Source of the DNA: Planctomycetota bacterium
GTDB taxonomy: Bacteria; Planctomycetota; B15-G4
Assembly (NCBI GenBank): GCA_021604805.1
Contig: BQJR01000002.1
Coordinates: 704,665 to 768,664, forward strand
Direction of reading: 5' to 3'
Length of the DNA: 64,000 nucleotides
The notes under the pieces are model-generated. The model had not been told where the DNA came from. It did not search any database and saw only the letters and a list, made by a program, of their open reading frames with translations. The stretch's first letter is position 1. Every line of letters starts with the position of its first letter. Made by a program: the position numbers and the translations under genes. Below, piece by piece: positions 1 to 7,906 of this stretch.

Positions 1-902
1 TCGAGCAAGCCCGCTTCTTCGTAGGCGCCCAGGATCTCGCCGAGCACGTCGTCCACGTAGCGCACGTTGCCGTCGTAGAGCGCCACGATGGCTTCGCGTT
101 GCTCGGGTGTGGGATGCAGCTTGCCCTTGTAGACGAGCACGGGCTTGATCACGCCGTCGAGGCGTTCGCGCGCGTCGGGCACCCAGAGCGTGTCGTAACC
201 GGAGGGCGGGTTGTAGATCGTGCTGCCGCTGTCTTGGTTCATGCGCGCGGAGTGCACGTCCCAGGCATGCAGGAACAGGAACAGCGGTTGGTCGGGCGGA
301 CGCGTGTCGAGCAACTCGCGCGCGTGCCGCGCCATGGCCTGCGCTTCCTCGTGATGACGCACGACATCGAAGCCGCGATCGAAACCGAAGCGTTCGTGGA
401 TCCAGCCTTCGTAGTAGAGCGAGGCCGTGTGGTAGCCGCGCGCCTGGAGACGTTCGGCGAGCGTGGGGATCTCGTCGGCGAGGCGCGTGCCGTCGGCGTA
501 GATGCCGTGTTGCTCGGGATACAGGCCCGTGAACATCGACATGTGCGAGATGAGCGTCCAGGTGCCGGCGGTGTAGGCGCGCTCGAACACCACGCTCTGC
601 TCGGCGAAGTCGTCGAGCCAGGGCGAGGTGTCGCGCTCGTAGCCGTAGAGCCCGAGATGATCCTGACGCAGCGCGTCGACGGAGATCAGGATCACGTGCG
701 GCGGGCCGGCGTGGTGATCGGGTTCGGATTCGGACGGCCCACAGCCGCCGAGCAACGCGCAGAAGACCAGGAACGGCGCGCTCAGTGAACAGAGCGCGAA
801 GCGCGCGGAAGCAGCTGCGGCGACTGTGCGCGGGGCGTCGCTCGCAGGCGTGGTGTCGAAACGGGCGGTGCGCGCAGACTGCGAGGCGGTCGAGTCGAGC
901 AT
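1..902 (-). CDS. Sulfatase/alkaline-phosphatase-superfamily lipoprotein, 3' end cut by window edge
   Basis: The frame is open from an ATG at 902 to the window edge, so about 300 residues of the N-terminal part are visible. An N-terminal hydrophobic stretch ends in a lipobox (LLGGC, Cys near residue 54), which predicts a lipid-anchored protein facing the periplasm. The core then reads VILISVDALRQDHLGLYGY, the metal-binding start of the sulfatase fold, followed by AYTAGTWTLISHMSMFTG and GLYPEQHG. The formylglycine motif C/S-x-P-x-R of true sulfatases is absent: Thr and Trp-Thr occupy the nucleophile region, so it may act as a phosphotransferase or phosphodiesterase rather than a sulfatase. The metal-binding C-terminal half lies outside the window. 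About 38 residues precede the hydrophobic core, so the start is not certain. Confidence 0.82.
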   Translation of the reverse strand, partial: MLDSTASQSARTARFDTTPASDAPRTVAAAASARFALCSLSAPFLVFCALLGGCGPSESEPDHHAGPPHVILISVDALRQDHLGLYGYERDTSPWLDDFAEQSVVFERAYTAGTWTLISHMSMFTGLYPEQHGIYADGTRLADEIPTLAERLQARGYHTASLYYEGWIHERFGFDRGFDVVRHHEEAQAMARHARELLDTRPPDQPLFLFLHAWDVHSARMNQDSGSTIYNPPSGYDTLWVPDARERLDGVIKPVLVYKGKLHPTPEQREAIVALYDGNVRYVDDVLGEILGAYEEAGLL

Positions 903-950
903 GTCATCCTGCCGGGGCGCGAAACGGCCACGCAGTATGACAGCTCGGGC

Positions 951-1355
951 TCAGCTCGCGTCGACCGGGGGTTGCATCCAGCGGTCGAGCACATCCTTCA
1001 ACTGCGTGTTGGTCACCGGCTTCGCGACGAAGTCGTCCATCCCCACCCCCAGGCACTGCTCGCGATTGTTGTCGAGCACGTGGGCGGTGAGCGCCACGAT
1101 CGGGAGGTGTTGATTCGGCGGCTCGCGACGACGGATCTCCATCGTGGCTTCGTAGCCGTCCATCACGGGCATCTGGCAGTCCATCAACACGAGCGCGTAG
1201 GCGTTGTCGGAGAGCGCGTCGAGCGCGAGCTTGCCGTTGTCCACCACGTGCGTCTGGTAACCCAAACGCTCCACCATGCGACGCGCCACGAGCTGATTGA
1301 CCTTGTTGTCCTCGACGATCAACACGCGGGACATGGGCGAGCGTTCAGTGTTCAT
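951..1355 (-). CDS. Response regulator receiver (CheY-like) protein
   Basis: This 134-residue protein is a stand-alone receiver domain that would accept a phosphoryl group from a histidine kinase. The acidic pocket (LIVEDNKVNQ), the phosphoacceptor Asp in LVLMDCQMPVMDGYEA, the switch Thr/Ala (IVALTAH) and the Lys of FVAKPV are all present, so it should be active. The sequence resembles receiver domains found at the C-terminus of hybrid kinases. The ATG at 1355 has AGGAAAG just upstream and lies 11 nt inside the end of the preceding kinase-like gene, so the pair is translationally coupled; a second ATG at 1334 is possible. No output domain is present. Confidence 0.9.
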   Translation of the reverse strand: MNTERSPMSRVLIVEDNKVNQLVARRMVERLGYQTHVVDNGKLALDALSDNAYALVLMDCQMPVMDGYEATMEIRRREPPNQHLPIVALTAHVLDNNREQCLGVGMDDFVAKPVTNTQLKDVLDRWMQPPVDAS

Positions 1356-1839
1356 CGCTGCTTTCCTGTGGGGAGAGCGCCGAGCGCAACAGCACGCCCA
1401 CGCGGAACCAGTACACGTTGCCTTCGTTCGGATCGCTGCGCACGCCGAGCTCTTCGGCGAAACACTTGGCGGTGTGCGTCCACAGCGCGAGGTTCGCGTT
1501 GCCGTCGGCGGAGAGCGTGGCGAAGCTCGGCACGCTGCCGTCCTCGGGGATGAGCGCCGGCGAGGCGTCGCGCACCTCGAAGTGCAACACGGCTTCGTCT
1601 TCGCTGAGCACGTCGGCCGAGATCTTCAGGTCGACGTCACCCTCGCTCTCGCCCGCGGTCGCCACGGCATGACCGAGCAACAAGTGCAGCGAACGACGCA
1701 AGCGATGCTCGTCGCCACTGAGCGCGGTGGGCACACCCTTCTGCATGCGCGCCACCAAACCCACGCCGTTGCGTTCGCCTTCGGCACGACCGGTGTCGAG
1801 CACCGCTTGGAGCGTGTCGCGCAGGTCGAAGTCGATCAT
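1345..1839 (-). CDS. Degenerate histidine-kinase ATPase-like domain protein
   Basis: The protein begins with FDLRDTLQAVLDTGRAEG and continues LSGDEHRLRRSLHLLLGHA, which matches the segment that joins the dimerisation helix to the HATPase_c fold in hybrid sensor kinases. The N-box Asn is replaced (LLGHAVATA), and no clear D-x-G or glycine-rich lid motifs can be seen. There is no HisKA phosphoacceptor domain and no sensor. It looks like a kinase fragment kept as a separate gene, coupled by overlap to the intact receiver gene downstream. It might bind the receiver without phosphorylating it. The ATG at 1839 was chosen over an upstream TTG at 1938 because the extra residues look non-coding. Confidence 0.6.
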   Translation of the reverse strand: MIDFDLRDTLQAVLDTGRAEGERNGVGLVARMQKGVPTALSGDEHRLRRSLHLLLGHAVATAGESEGDVDLKISADVLSEDEAVLHFEVRDASPALIPEDGSVPSFATLSADGNANLALWTHTAKCFAEELGVRSDPNEGNVYWFRVGVLLRSALSPQESSDEH

Positions 1840-1972
1840 CGTGAGGTCGCCGCCGAACGGGGAAGGACACGGGGTTTCACCACACCTCGGCTCGTCATGC
1901 AGGGCCCGTCGACTTGAGGTTGAATCGCCACAGCTCAAGTCGTCCTACCGAGAACACGAAGCCAACTGAGTC

Positions 1973-3454
1973 ATGAAAACTCTGATCCTCCGCCTCGCCC
2001 CTATGTTCAGCGCAGTGTTGCTGGGCACCGGCGAGATGCGCGCGCAAGACGCGCCCCTGCAAGGTTCCGCCTTCCCGGCGGGTTCGTTCCCTCAGGATGT
2101 CATCGCCGTGGAACTCAACGGTGACGGACGAACGGATCTGGTCGTGGCCAATCAGTTCAGCTCGAGCCTGGCGCTGTTCACGCAACAGGCAGGCGGCGGC
2201 TTCCTCGGGACGGGCAGCGTGGCCGTGGGCAGTCAGCCGGTCGCGCTCGCGGCGGGTGACCTCGATGGCGACGGCGTGCTCGACCTGATCAGCGCCGACG
2301 GCGGCTCGGCCAGCATCTCGGTCGCACGCGGGCTCGGCGGCGGTTCCTTCGCTGCGTCGGTGAGTCACGCGGTCGGCAGTCAGCCGCAAGACCTCTTGGT
2401 CGGTGACTTCGACGACGACGGCTCGCTCGACGTCGCCGTGGCCTCCGACGACACGGTGCAACCGATCACGCTGCTACTCGGCGACGGCGCGGGCGCCTTC
2501 TCCTCGTCGCTCCCGATCAGTCAAGGTTGGGGCGCCGCAGCCCTCGCCGCCGCCGACCTCGACGGCGACGGCTCCCTCGACCTGCTCGCCGGCAGTCTCA
2601 GCGACGACGGCGTGCGCGTGCTGCACTCGCCCAGCTCCGGCTTCCTCGGCGCGCCCGAGATCTACAGCGTGGGCAGCGACCCGCGCGCCGTCGCGCTCGC
2701 CGACCTCGATGGTGACGGCGACCTCGACCTGATCTCCGCCGACTCCGGCAGCAACTCGATCAGCGTGTTGCCCGGGCAAGCCGACGGTCGCTTCGGTCTC
2801 GCGGTGTCCTACGCCGCGGGCGCCTCCCCGCTCGACGTGGTTGTGGGCGACTTCGATGGCGACGAACGCGTCGACGTCATCGCCGTGAACTTCGGCAGCA
2901 GCGATCTGAGCGTGTTCTTCGGCGACGGTGCCGGCGCGCTCGAAGACGCCGTGTCCGTGAGCCTGGGCGCAGGCGCCTTCCCCGCCGGCGCAGGCGTGGG
3001 CGACCTCGACGGCGATCACTTCGACGACATCGCGGTGGCCAACCAGTTCGCCGGCAGCGTGTCGGTGATGCTCAGCACGGCCGGCCCGTGGATCGACCTC
3101 GGTGGCGCGCTGCCCGGCAGCCTCGGCCTGCCCGAGCTCAGCGCCAGCGGTGAACCAGTGCCCGGACAGGTCGTGAGCTTCCTCGCGGAAGGCGTCACCA
3201 AAGCGCGCGGACGCAAACGCAACAAGCCGCTCGGCTTCTTGTTCCTCGGCTTCGACCGCGCCGACGCGGCCTTCCACGGCGGCGTGCTCGTGCCCTCGCC
3301 CGTGCTGCGCATCAAGCTGCGCGGGTCGGTGCCGTTGAGACTGCGCTGGGGCCGCGGCTTGCCCGACGGCACCCCGGTGTACGTGCAAGCTTGGTTCCAA
3401 GGTCGCTTCGTGGCGGGCAGCAACGCGTTGCGCGCGTATCACGTCGACCCCTGA
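1973..3454 (+). CDS. Secreted FG-GAP/VCBS repeat protein with C-terminal shared domain
   Basis: An N-terminal signal peptide of about 24 residues is followed by seven FG-GAP-type repeats. Each carries a calcium-loop motif such as DLDGDGVLDLISAD, DFDDDGSLDVAVAS, DLDGDGSLDLLAG or DFDGDERVDVIAVN. This predicts a seven-bladed beta-propeller outside the cytoplasm, probably for adhesion or binding. The last 125 or so residues form a separate domain (WIDLGGALPGSLGLP, LGFDRADAAFHGGV, SNALRA). The same domain ends the subtilase at 13243-15090, so it is probably a sorting, anchoring or binding module. The gene is divergent from the kinase-like gene. No enzyme motif is visible. Confidence 0.88.
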   Translation: MKTLILRLAPMFSAVLLGTGEMRAQDAPLQGSAFPAGSFPQDVIAVELNGDGRTDLVVANQFSSSLALFTQQAGGGFLGTGSVAVGSQPVALAAGDLDGDGVLDLISADGGSASISVARGLGGGSFAASVSHAVGSQPQDLLVGDFDDDGSLDVAVASDDTVQPITLLLGDGAGAFSSSLPISQGWGAAALAAADLDGDGSLDLLAGSLSDDGVRVLHSPSSGFLGAPEIYSVGSDPRAVALADLDGDGDLDLISADSGSNSISVLPGQADGRFGLAVSYAAGASPLDVVVGDFDGDERVDVIAVNFGSSDLSVFFGDGAGALEDAVSVSLGAGAFPAGAGVGDLDGDHFDDIAVANQFAGSVSVMLSTAGPWIDLGGALPGSLGLPELSASGEPVPGQVVSFLAEGVTKARGRKRNKPLGFLFLGFDRADAAFHGGVLVPSPVLRIKLRGSVPLRLRWGRGLPDGTPVYVQAWFQGRFVAGSNALRAYHVDP

Positions 3455-3640
3455 GGTCCGGCTCACCGGGGCGCGCCATCCTGACAGCGGTGGCAGGCCA
3501 AACTGACTCGCACCTTCTCTCGCACGACACTCTTCGCGCACCCACCCAGCCCCTTCGCGGCGCTGAGTGGGTGCGCGCTTTGATTGGCACGCGCTTTGAG
3601 AAGCGCGTCGACAGCCGTGAACTCGCAACGGAGACGCAAC

Positions 3641-4303
3641 GTGAACACACTTGGAAACAAGGTGATTCGGAACGCGCTCCTGGCCGTCTTCGCGATCGGC
3701 CTGGGCGTTCAAACCTATCGCTTGGTGCAGCTGGAGCACCGACTCGAGGCGCTCGAAGGACAGCGCATCAGCGCTGAGTCCAACGCCGTCTCGGGTGCTG
3801 CGCCCCCCGAGGTCTCGACCACCGACCTTGCGGTGAGAGACGACGCGCAACCCGAGCCGATCCAGCCCGACCGCCCGCGTCGCCGGCGCGGCGCGGTGCC
3901 CGACCCCTTCGCACTGCTCGACGACTGGCCGCTGTTCGGCCCCGGCTGGATGGGCGACGCACTCTTCCCGCGGGCCTCCTCACTCTTCGGCGACCTCCGC
4001 GACTCGGGCGCCTTGCACTTGCAAGCCGGTCTGCAGGATCGGGGCGCGCACTACGAGCTCGAGATCCCACTCCCGTCGGGGGACAGCGAGATCGAGGTCA
4101 GCGTGGAAGGCAACCTGCTGCACGTCGCGACGAACCACCATTCCGACGACTCGCGCGACGAAGCCGGCAGCTCCTTCAGCACCGCGCGCCGCTACGGCAG
4201 CTTCGAGCAGCGTCTCAGTTTGCCGCACGACGCAGACGGGTCCGCGCTGCGCACCGAGCAGGAGAGCGATCTGCTGCGCGTGATCGTCCCCAAGCGCGTG
4301 TGA
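3641..4303 (+). CDS. Membrane-anchored Hsp20/alpha-crystallin protein
   Basis: The protein (220 residues from the GTG at 3641) has one N-terminal transmembrane helix (IRNALLAVFAIGLGV, about residues 9-23). A short coiled or charged segment and a proline-rich linker (PDRPRRRRGAVPDPF) follow, and then a C-terminal alpha-crystallin domain (YELEIPLPSGDSEIEVSVEG, SFEQRLSLP, LRVIVPK). Classical Hsp20 proteins are soluble holdases; this one would be tethered to the inner membrane. The GTG was chosen because GGAG lies 7 nt upstream; the open frame upstream looks non-coding. It is followed 134 nt later by a second, soluble Hsp20 gene, so the two may be co-regulated. Confidence 0.8.
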   Translation: MNTLGNKVIRNALLAVFAIGLGVQTYRLVQLEHRLEALEGQRISAESNAVSGAAPPEVSTTDLAVRDDAQPEPIQPDRPRRRRGAVPDPFALLDDWPLFGPGWMGDALFPRASSLFGDLRDSGALHLQAGLQDRGAHYELEIPLPSGDSEIEVSVEGNLLHVATNHHSDDSRDEAGSSFSTARRYGSFEQRLSLPHDADGSALRTEQESDLLRVIVPKRV

Positions 4304-4437
4304 ACTGCGCGCGACCGTATGAACCCAGAGTCGCTCGTGCGTTCGGCGACTCGTCGGGCGGCAGCACACTCACGCTGAGCTGCCTGTTCCAGACAGAACG
4401 CTTCTCACACTTCGAGTCACAAACAAAGGAGGTTCCC

Positions 4438-4920
4438 ATGATGAACAACGTGATCCCCTGGAAGCACCGTGATGCGGAGAACGCGGTCGCCACGAACGAC
4501 CTGTCTTCGCTCAGCTCACTGCGCCCGAACTGGGACAGGTTGATCGAACAGTTCTTCGGTGCACCGGCTCGTTCGGCGCCGCTCGTGAACATCAGCGGTC
4601 CGCCCCTCGACCTCATCGAGAGCAGCGACACCTTGCGCGTGCGCGCCGAAGTCCCCGGCATCGCGCCCGCCGACTTGCAGGTGGACCTGAGTGGCGACGT
4701 GCTCACGATCACCGGCGAGAAGCGCGAGGAAAGTGAGGAGCACGACAGCAGGCGTTCCTACTGTGAGCGACGCTTCGGGAGGTTCTCGCGCAGCGTGCGA
4801 CTGCCCTGCTCGGTCGAGGCCGATCAGGTGACGGCCGAGCACGAGGCCGGCATCCTCACCGTGACGCTGCCGAAGAGCGCGGCCGCGCGCTCCACGAACA
4901 TCGCGATCAGCACGAGCTGA
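4438..4920 (+). CDS. Hsp20/alpha-crystallin small heat-shock protein
   Basis: This 160-residue protein is a typical Class A small heat-shock protein that holds unfolding proteins for refolding by other chaperones. The alpha-crystallin domain runs from about residue 52 (PPLDLIESSDTLRVRAEVPG, LTITGEKREE, GRFSRSVRLP) to the conserved AGILTVTLPK. The start at 4438 is set by one of the strongest ribosome-binding sites in the window, AAAGGAGGT five bases before the ATG, consistent with a highly expressed stress protein. It follows the membrane-anchored Hsp20 gene and is followed by a strong hairpin at 4932-4967. Confidence 0.93.
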   Translation: MMNNVIPWKHRDAENAVATNDLSSLSSLRPNWDRLIEQFFGAPARSAPLVNISGPPLDLIESSDTLRVRAEVPGIAPADLQVDLSGDVLTITGEKREESEEHDSRRSYCERRFGRFSRSVRLPCSVEADQVTAEHEAGILTVTLPKSAAARSTNIAISTS

Positions 4921-4931
4921 GGACTCACTTC

Positions 4932-4967
4932 GCGGCGAGCCTCGCGCGCTGTCGCGGGGCTCGCCGC
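4932..4967 (+). terminator. Hairpin terminator after hsp20
   Basis: A 10-bp perfect outer stem (GCGGCGAGCC / GGCTCGCCGC), one U-G pair and 4 further pairs surround a 6-nt loop, starting 11 nt after the hsp20 stop codon. Only a weak T-rich tract (ACTTCTCT) follows. It separates the hsp20 pair from the ABC transporter operon. Confidence 0.7.
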
Positions 4968-5098
4968 ACTTCTCTGCGCGCGCAACGCCCGTCACGCATA
5001 ATCTCTACGCATCGACGGATTCAAGCCAAAGTGCGCGGCGCTCCGATCCATGGGCTGAGTATCATCGGCCGCCGCCGCCGTCCCTCGTTCTTGGATCC

Positions 5099-6259
5099 AT
5101 GAGCCAACTCACGCGCCTCACGCTGATCTTTCTCGCAGGCCTCGCGTTCGTCACCTCGTTGCACGGCGCGCTCAACCTCGGGTGGTTCGAAGAGCATCGC
5201 AACGAGCTACTCGTCGGGCACTTACCCGTCACCTGACACCTCACCTGCCCGGTGACCAGTTGGGTCACCGAACACTCACCCGAGCGCACGCTGTTCAAGA
5301 GCCGCCGCTACACGAGCTGGCCGTCCATGACCGAGGACATCTACGCCGGCAAGCTCGACGCCGCGTTCATCCTCGCGCCGCTCGCGATGGTGATGGCGCG
5401 GCAGGACACGAAGCCGGTGAAGATCGTGCACCTCGGCCACCGCGACGGCACCGCGATCGTTGTGCCCACCGAGTCCGACTACAAGAACTTCGGCGACCTC
5501 AAGGGAACGCGCATGGCGATCCCGCACCAGTTCGCCAACCAGCGCATCCTGATCGAGCGCTTGATGGACGACTACGGTTTCGCCGACGACGACATCACGA
5601 TGATCGACTACCCGCCGCCGGAGATGCCCGCCGGCCTGCGCGAGGGCAGCTTCGAGGCCTACATCGTGGGCGAACCCTTCGCCGCCAAGGCCGAAGTCGA
5701 CGGCTTCGGCCGCGTGCTCGCCTTCACCAAGGACATCTGGCCCGACTTCATCTCCTGCGTGCTGATCGTCACGCAAGACTTGATCGACACGCGGCCCGAA
5801 CTCGTGGCCGAGCTCGTGCAAGGCATCACGGCCTCGGGCAAGTGGCTCGATGAGGGCGACGAGACCCTGCTCGGCGGCTTGGTGAGCGAAGCCAACGCGC
5901 CGGTGGAAGGTTCCCGCGAAGCCGCGCGCACCGTGGTCGTTCCCGACGACTTCGGGCGCTCGCCGCGCATGCAGGCCGCGCTCATCGCCGCGCGTCGCGA
6001 GTACTTCAAGCAAGACCCCGAGCTGCTCAAGTTCGTGCTCACGCGCCCCGTGGACCGCGTGAAGTACACGAACCTCGAAGTCGCGCGCGAAGAGTTCACC
6101 GAGATCCAACGCTACGCCGAACGCCTGGGCTTCTTCAGCTTCCGCCCGGTGACCCCCGAGGACCCCTTCGGTTTCGACGACTACGCCGACGCCAGCTTCG
6201 CGCAGTCAGGCCTGTGGGACCTCCCCTTCGTGAACGACGACGGGAGCCCGCAACAATGA
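5099..6259 (+). CDS. Selenocysteine-containing ABC transporter substrate-binding protein (NrtA/SsuA-like, NMT1 family)
   Basis: The predicted 386-residue protein is read through an in-frame TGA at 5234-5236 (codon 46) as selenocysteine. Residues 1-45 hold a hydrophobic signal-anchor (LTLIFLAGLAFVTSLHGAL) and the first strand of the binding domain (ELLVGHLPVT). After the TGA the frame continues HLTCPVTSW and then the full nitrate/sulfonate-type binding domain (LDAAFILAPLAMVM, GTRMAIPHQFANQR, LREGSFEAYIVGEPFAA). The Sec sits in a U-x3-C arrangement with Cys50. A perfect stem-loop placed as a bacterial SECIS follows the TGA (5250-5270). The stop overlaps the permease ATG (ATGA). A GTG at 5252 would give a protein lacking the export signal and first strand, so I reject it. 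The ligand is unknown; nitrate, sulfonates or related small anions are typical of the family. A nonsense mutation or base error is the alternative. Confidence 0.85.
5250..5270 (+). promoter_or_regulatory. Putative bacterial SECIS element
   Basis: A perfect 8-bp stem (CGGTGACC / GGTCACCG) encloses the 5-nt loop AGTTG, with a G at the second loop base. It starts 13 nt after the in-frame TGA at 5234-5236, and the loop starts 21 nt after it. Bacterial SECIS elements sit inside the coding region directly 3' of the UGA at about this distance and have a G in the start of the apical loop, which SelB recognises. The loop falls on the codons AGT TGG; AGT is an uncommon serine codon in this GC-rich window. 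Confidence 0.75.
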
Positions 6260-7035
6260 CCGGCAAGCTGCAGACACTGCTGCTCGGCTGCGTGGGCTTC
6301 GGCCTGTTCGTCGGGTTGTGGTGGATCGCCACGCTCGGGCACTCGGTGAGCGACCCGCCGTCGCCGCCGCTCACTTTCACGGCGCTGCTCGAGATCGCGG
6401 CGTCGGGTGAGTTGTGGTCGAACACGATCGCATCGGTGTTCCGCGTGGCGTGGGGCTTCGTGCTCGCCGCCGCGGTGGGCATCCCCTTCGGCATCGCGCT
6501 GGGTTGGTACGACCCGCTGCGTCGCGCCTTCAACCCGCTCGTGCAATGCCTGCGCCCGATCAGCCCGATCGCGTGGATGCCGGTGACCGTGCTCGTGATC
6601 GGCAACGGCTACGTGCTCAATGGCGACGACGAGTCGGCCATCGCGCTCATCTTCCTGTCGAGCTTCTTCCCGATCGTGACGGCGTCGAACTCGGCGGTGA
6701 ACTCGATCGACCGCAAGTTCCTGCGCTCTTCGCAGAACTTCGGCGTGGGCGGACTCGACATGTTGCGTCGCGTGATCCTGCCGGCCGCCATGCCGCAGAT
6801 CCTCACCGGCTTGCGGCTCGCGCTCGGCATCAGCTGGGTCGTGGTCGTGGCCGCCGAGATGATCGGCGTGCAACACGGTCTCGGCTTTCAGGTGAACATC
6901 GCGCGACAACAGTTGCGCTACGACCACGTGGGCGCGGCCATGGTCGTGATCGCCGTGATCGGCTTGTTGCTCGACTCGTTCATGGCGCGGCTCGAACGCG
7001 CCACGCTCGCACGCCGCGGGATGCTCAGCCGATGA
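6256..7035 (+). CDS. ABC transporter permease (NrtB/SsuC-like)
   Basis: This 259-residue inner-membrane protein forms the channel of the nitrate/sulfonate/taurine class of importers. Several hydrophobic segments are visible, starting with LQTLLLGCVGFGLFVGLWWIA. The cytoplasmic EAA loop that contacts the ATPase reads QNFGVGGLDMLRRVILPAA, followed by the conserved LRLALGISWVVVVAAEM. The ATG at 6256 overlaps the stop codon of the selenocysteine-containing binding protein gene (ATGA), so it is translated only if ribosomes pass the TGA, or by independent initiation. Its stop overlaps a short 24-codon frame that leads to the ATPase start. Confidence 0.92.
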   Translation: MTGKLQTLLLGCVGFGLFVGLWWIATLGHSVSDPPSPPLTFTALLEIAASGELWSNTIASVFRVAWGFVLAAAVGIPFGIALGWYDPLRRAFNPLVQCLRPISPIAWMPVTVLVIGNGYVLNGDDESAIALIFLSSFFPIVTASNSAVNSIDRKFLRSSQNFGVGGLDMLRRVILPAAMPQILTGLRLALGISWVVVVAAEMIGVQHGLGFQVNIARQQLRYDHVGAAMVVIAVIGLLLDSFMARLERATLARRGMLSR

Positions 7036-7102
7036 CAACCCTCGCCAACCACTCCGCGCTCAGCTCGCGCAGCGCGCACGCCCGCGCGGGAGTCACCGCT
7101 TC

Positions 7103-7106
<4 letters not shown>
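7032..7106 (+). CDS. 24-codon coupling mini-ORF between permease and ATPase genes
   Basis: An ATG at 7032 overlaps the permease stop (ATGA), and this frame's own TGA overlaps the ATPase ATG (ATGA), so a 24-residue reading frame exactly bridges the 67-nt gap. The predicted peptide has no recognisable domain. It may serve only to carry terminating ribosomes to the ATPase start. It could also be chance, since both overlaps come from the common ATGA pattern. Confidence 0.3.
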
Positions 7107-7900
<794 letters not shown>

Positions 7901-7906
7901 CTCGGC

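Noticed and set aside
2474..3850. Long open frame antisense to the FG-GAP gene
   Set aside because: It is a shadow of the repeat-rich coding strand with no recognisable protein features.
5234..5236. The TGA as a simple nonsense mutation making a pseudogene
   Set aside because: The frame is well kept on both sides, the operon is intact, and a SECIS-like hairpin follows at the right distance. It remains the main alternative.
5252..6259. GTG at 5252 as the true start of the ABC binding protein
   Set aside because: It would leave a periplasmic binding protein without an export signal or its first strand, and the upstream frame encodes exactly these.
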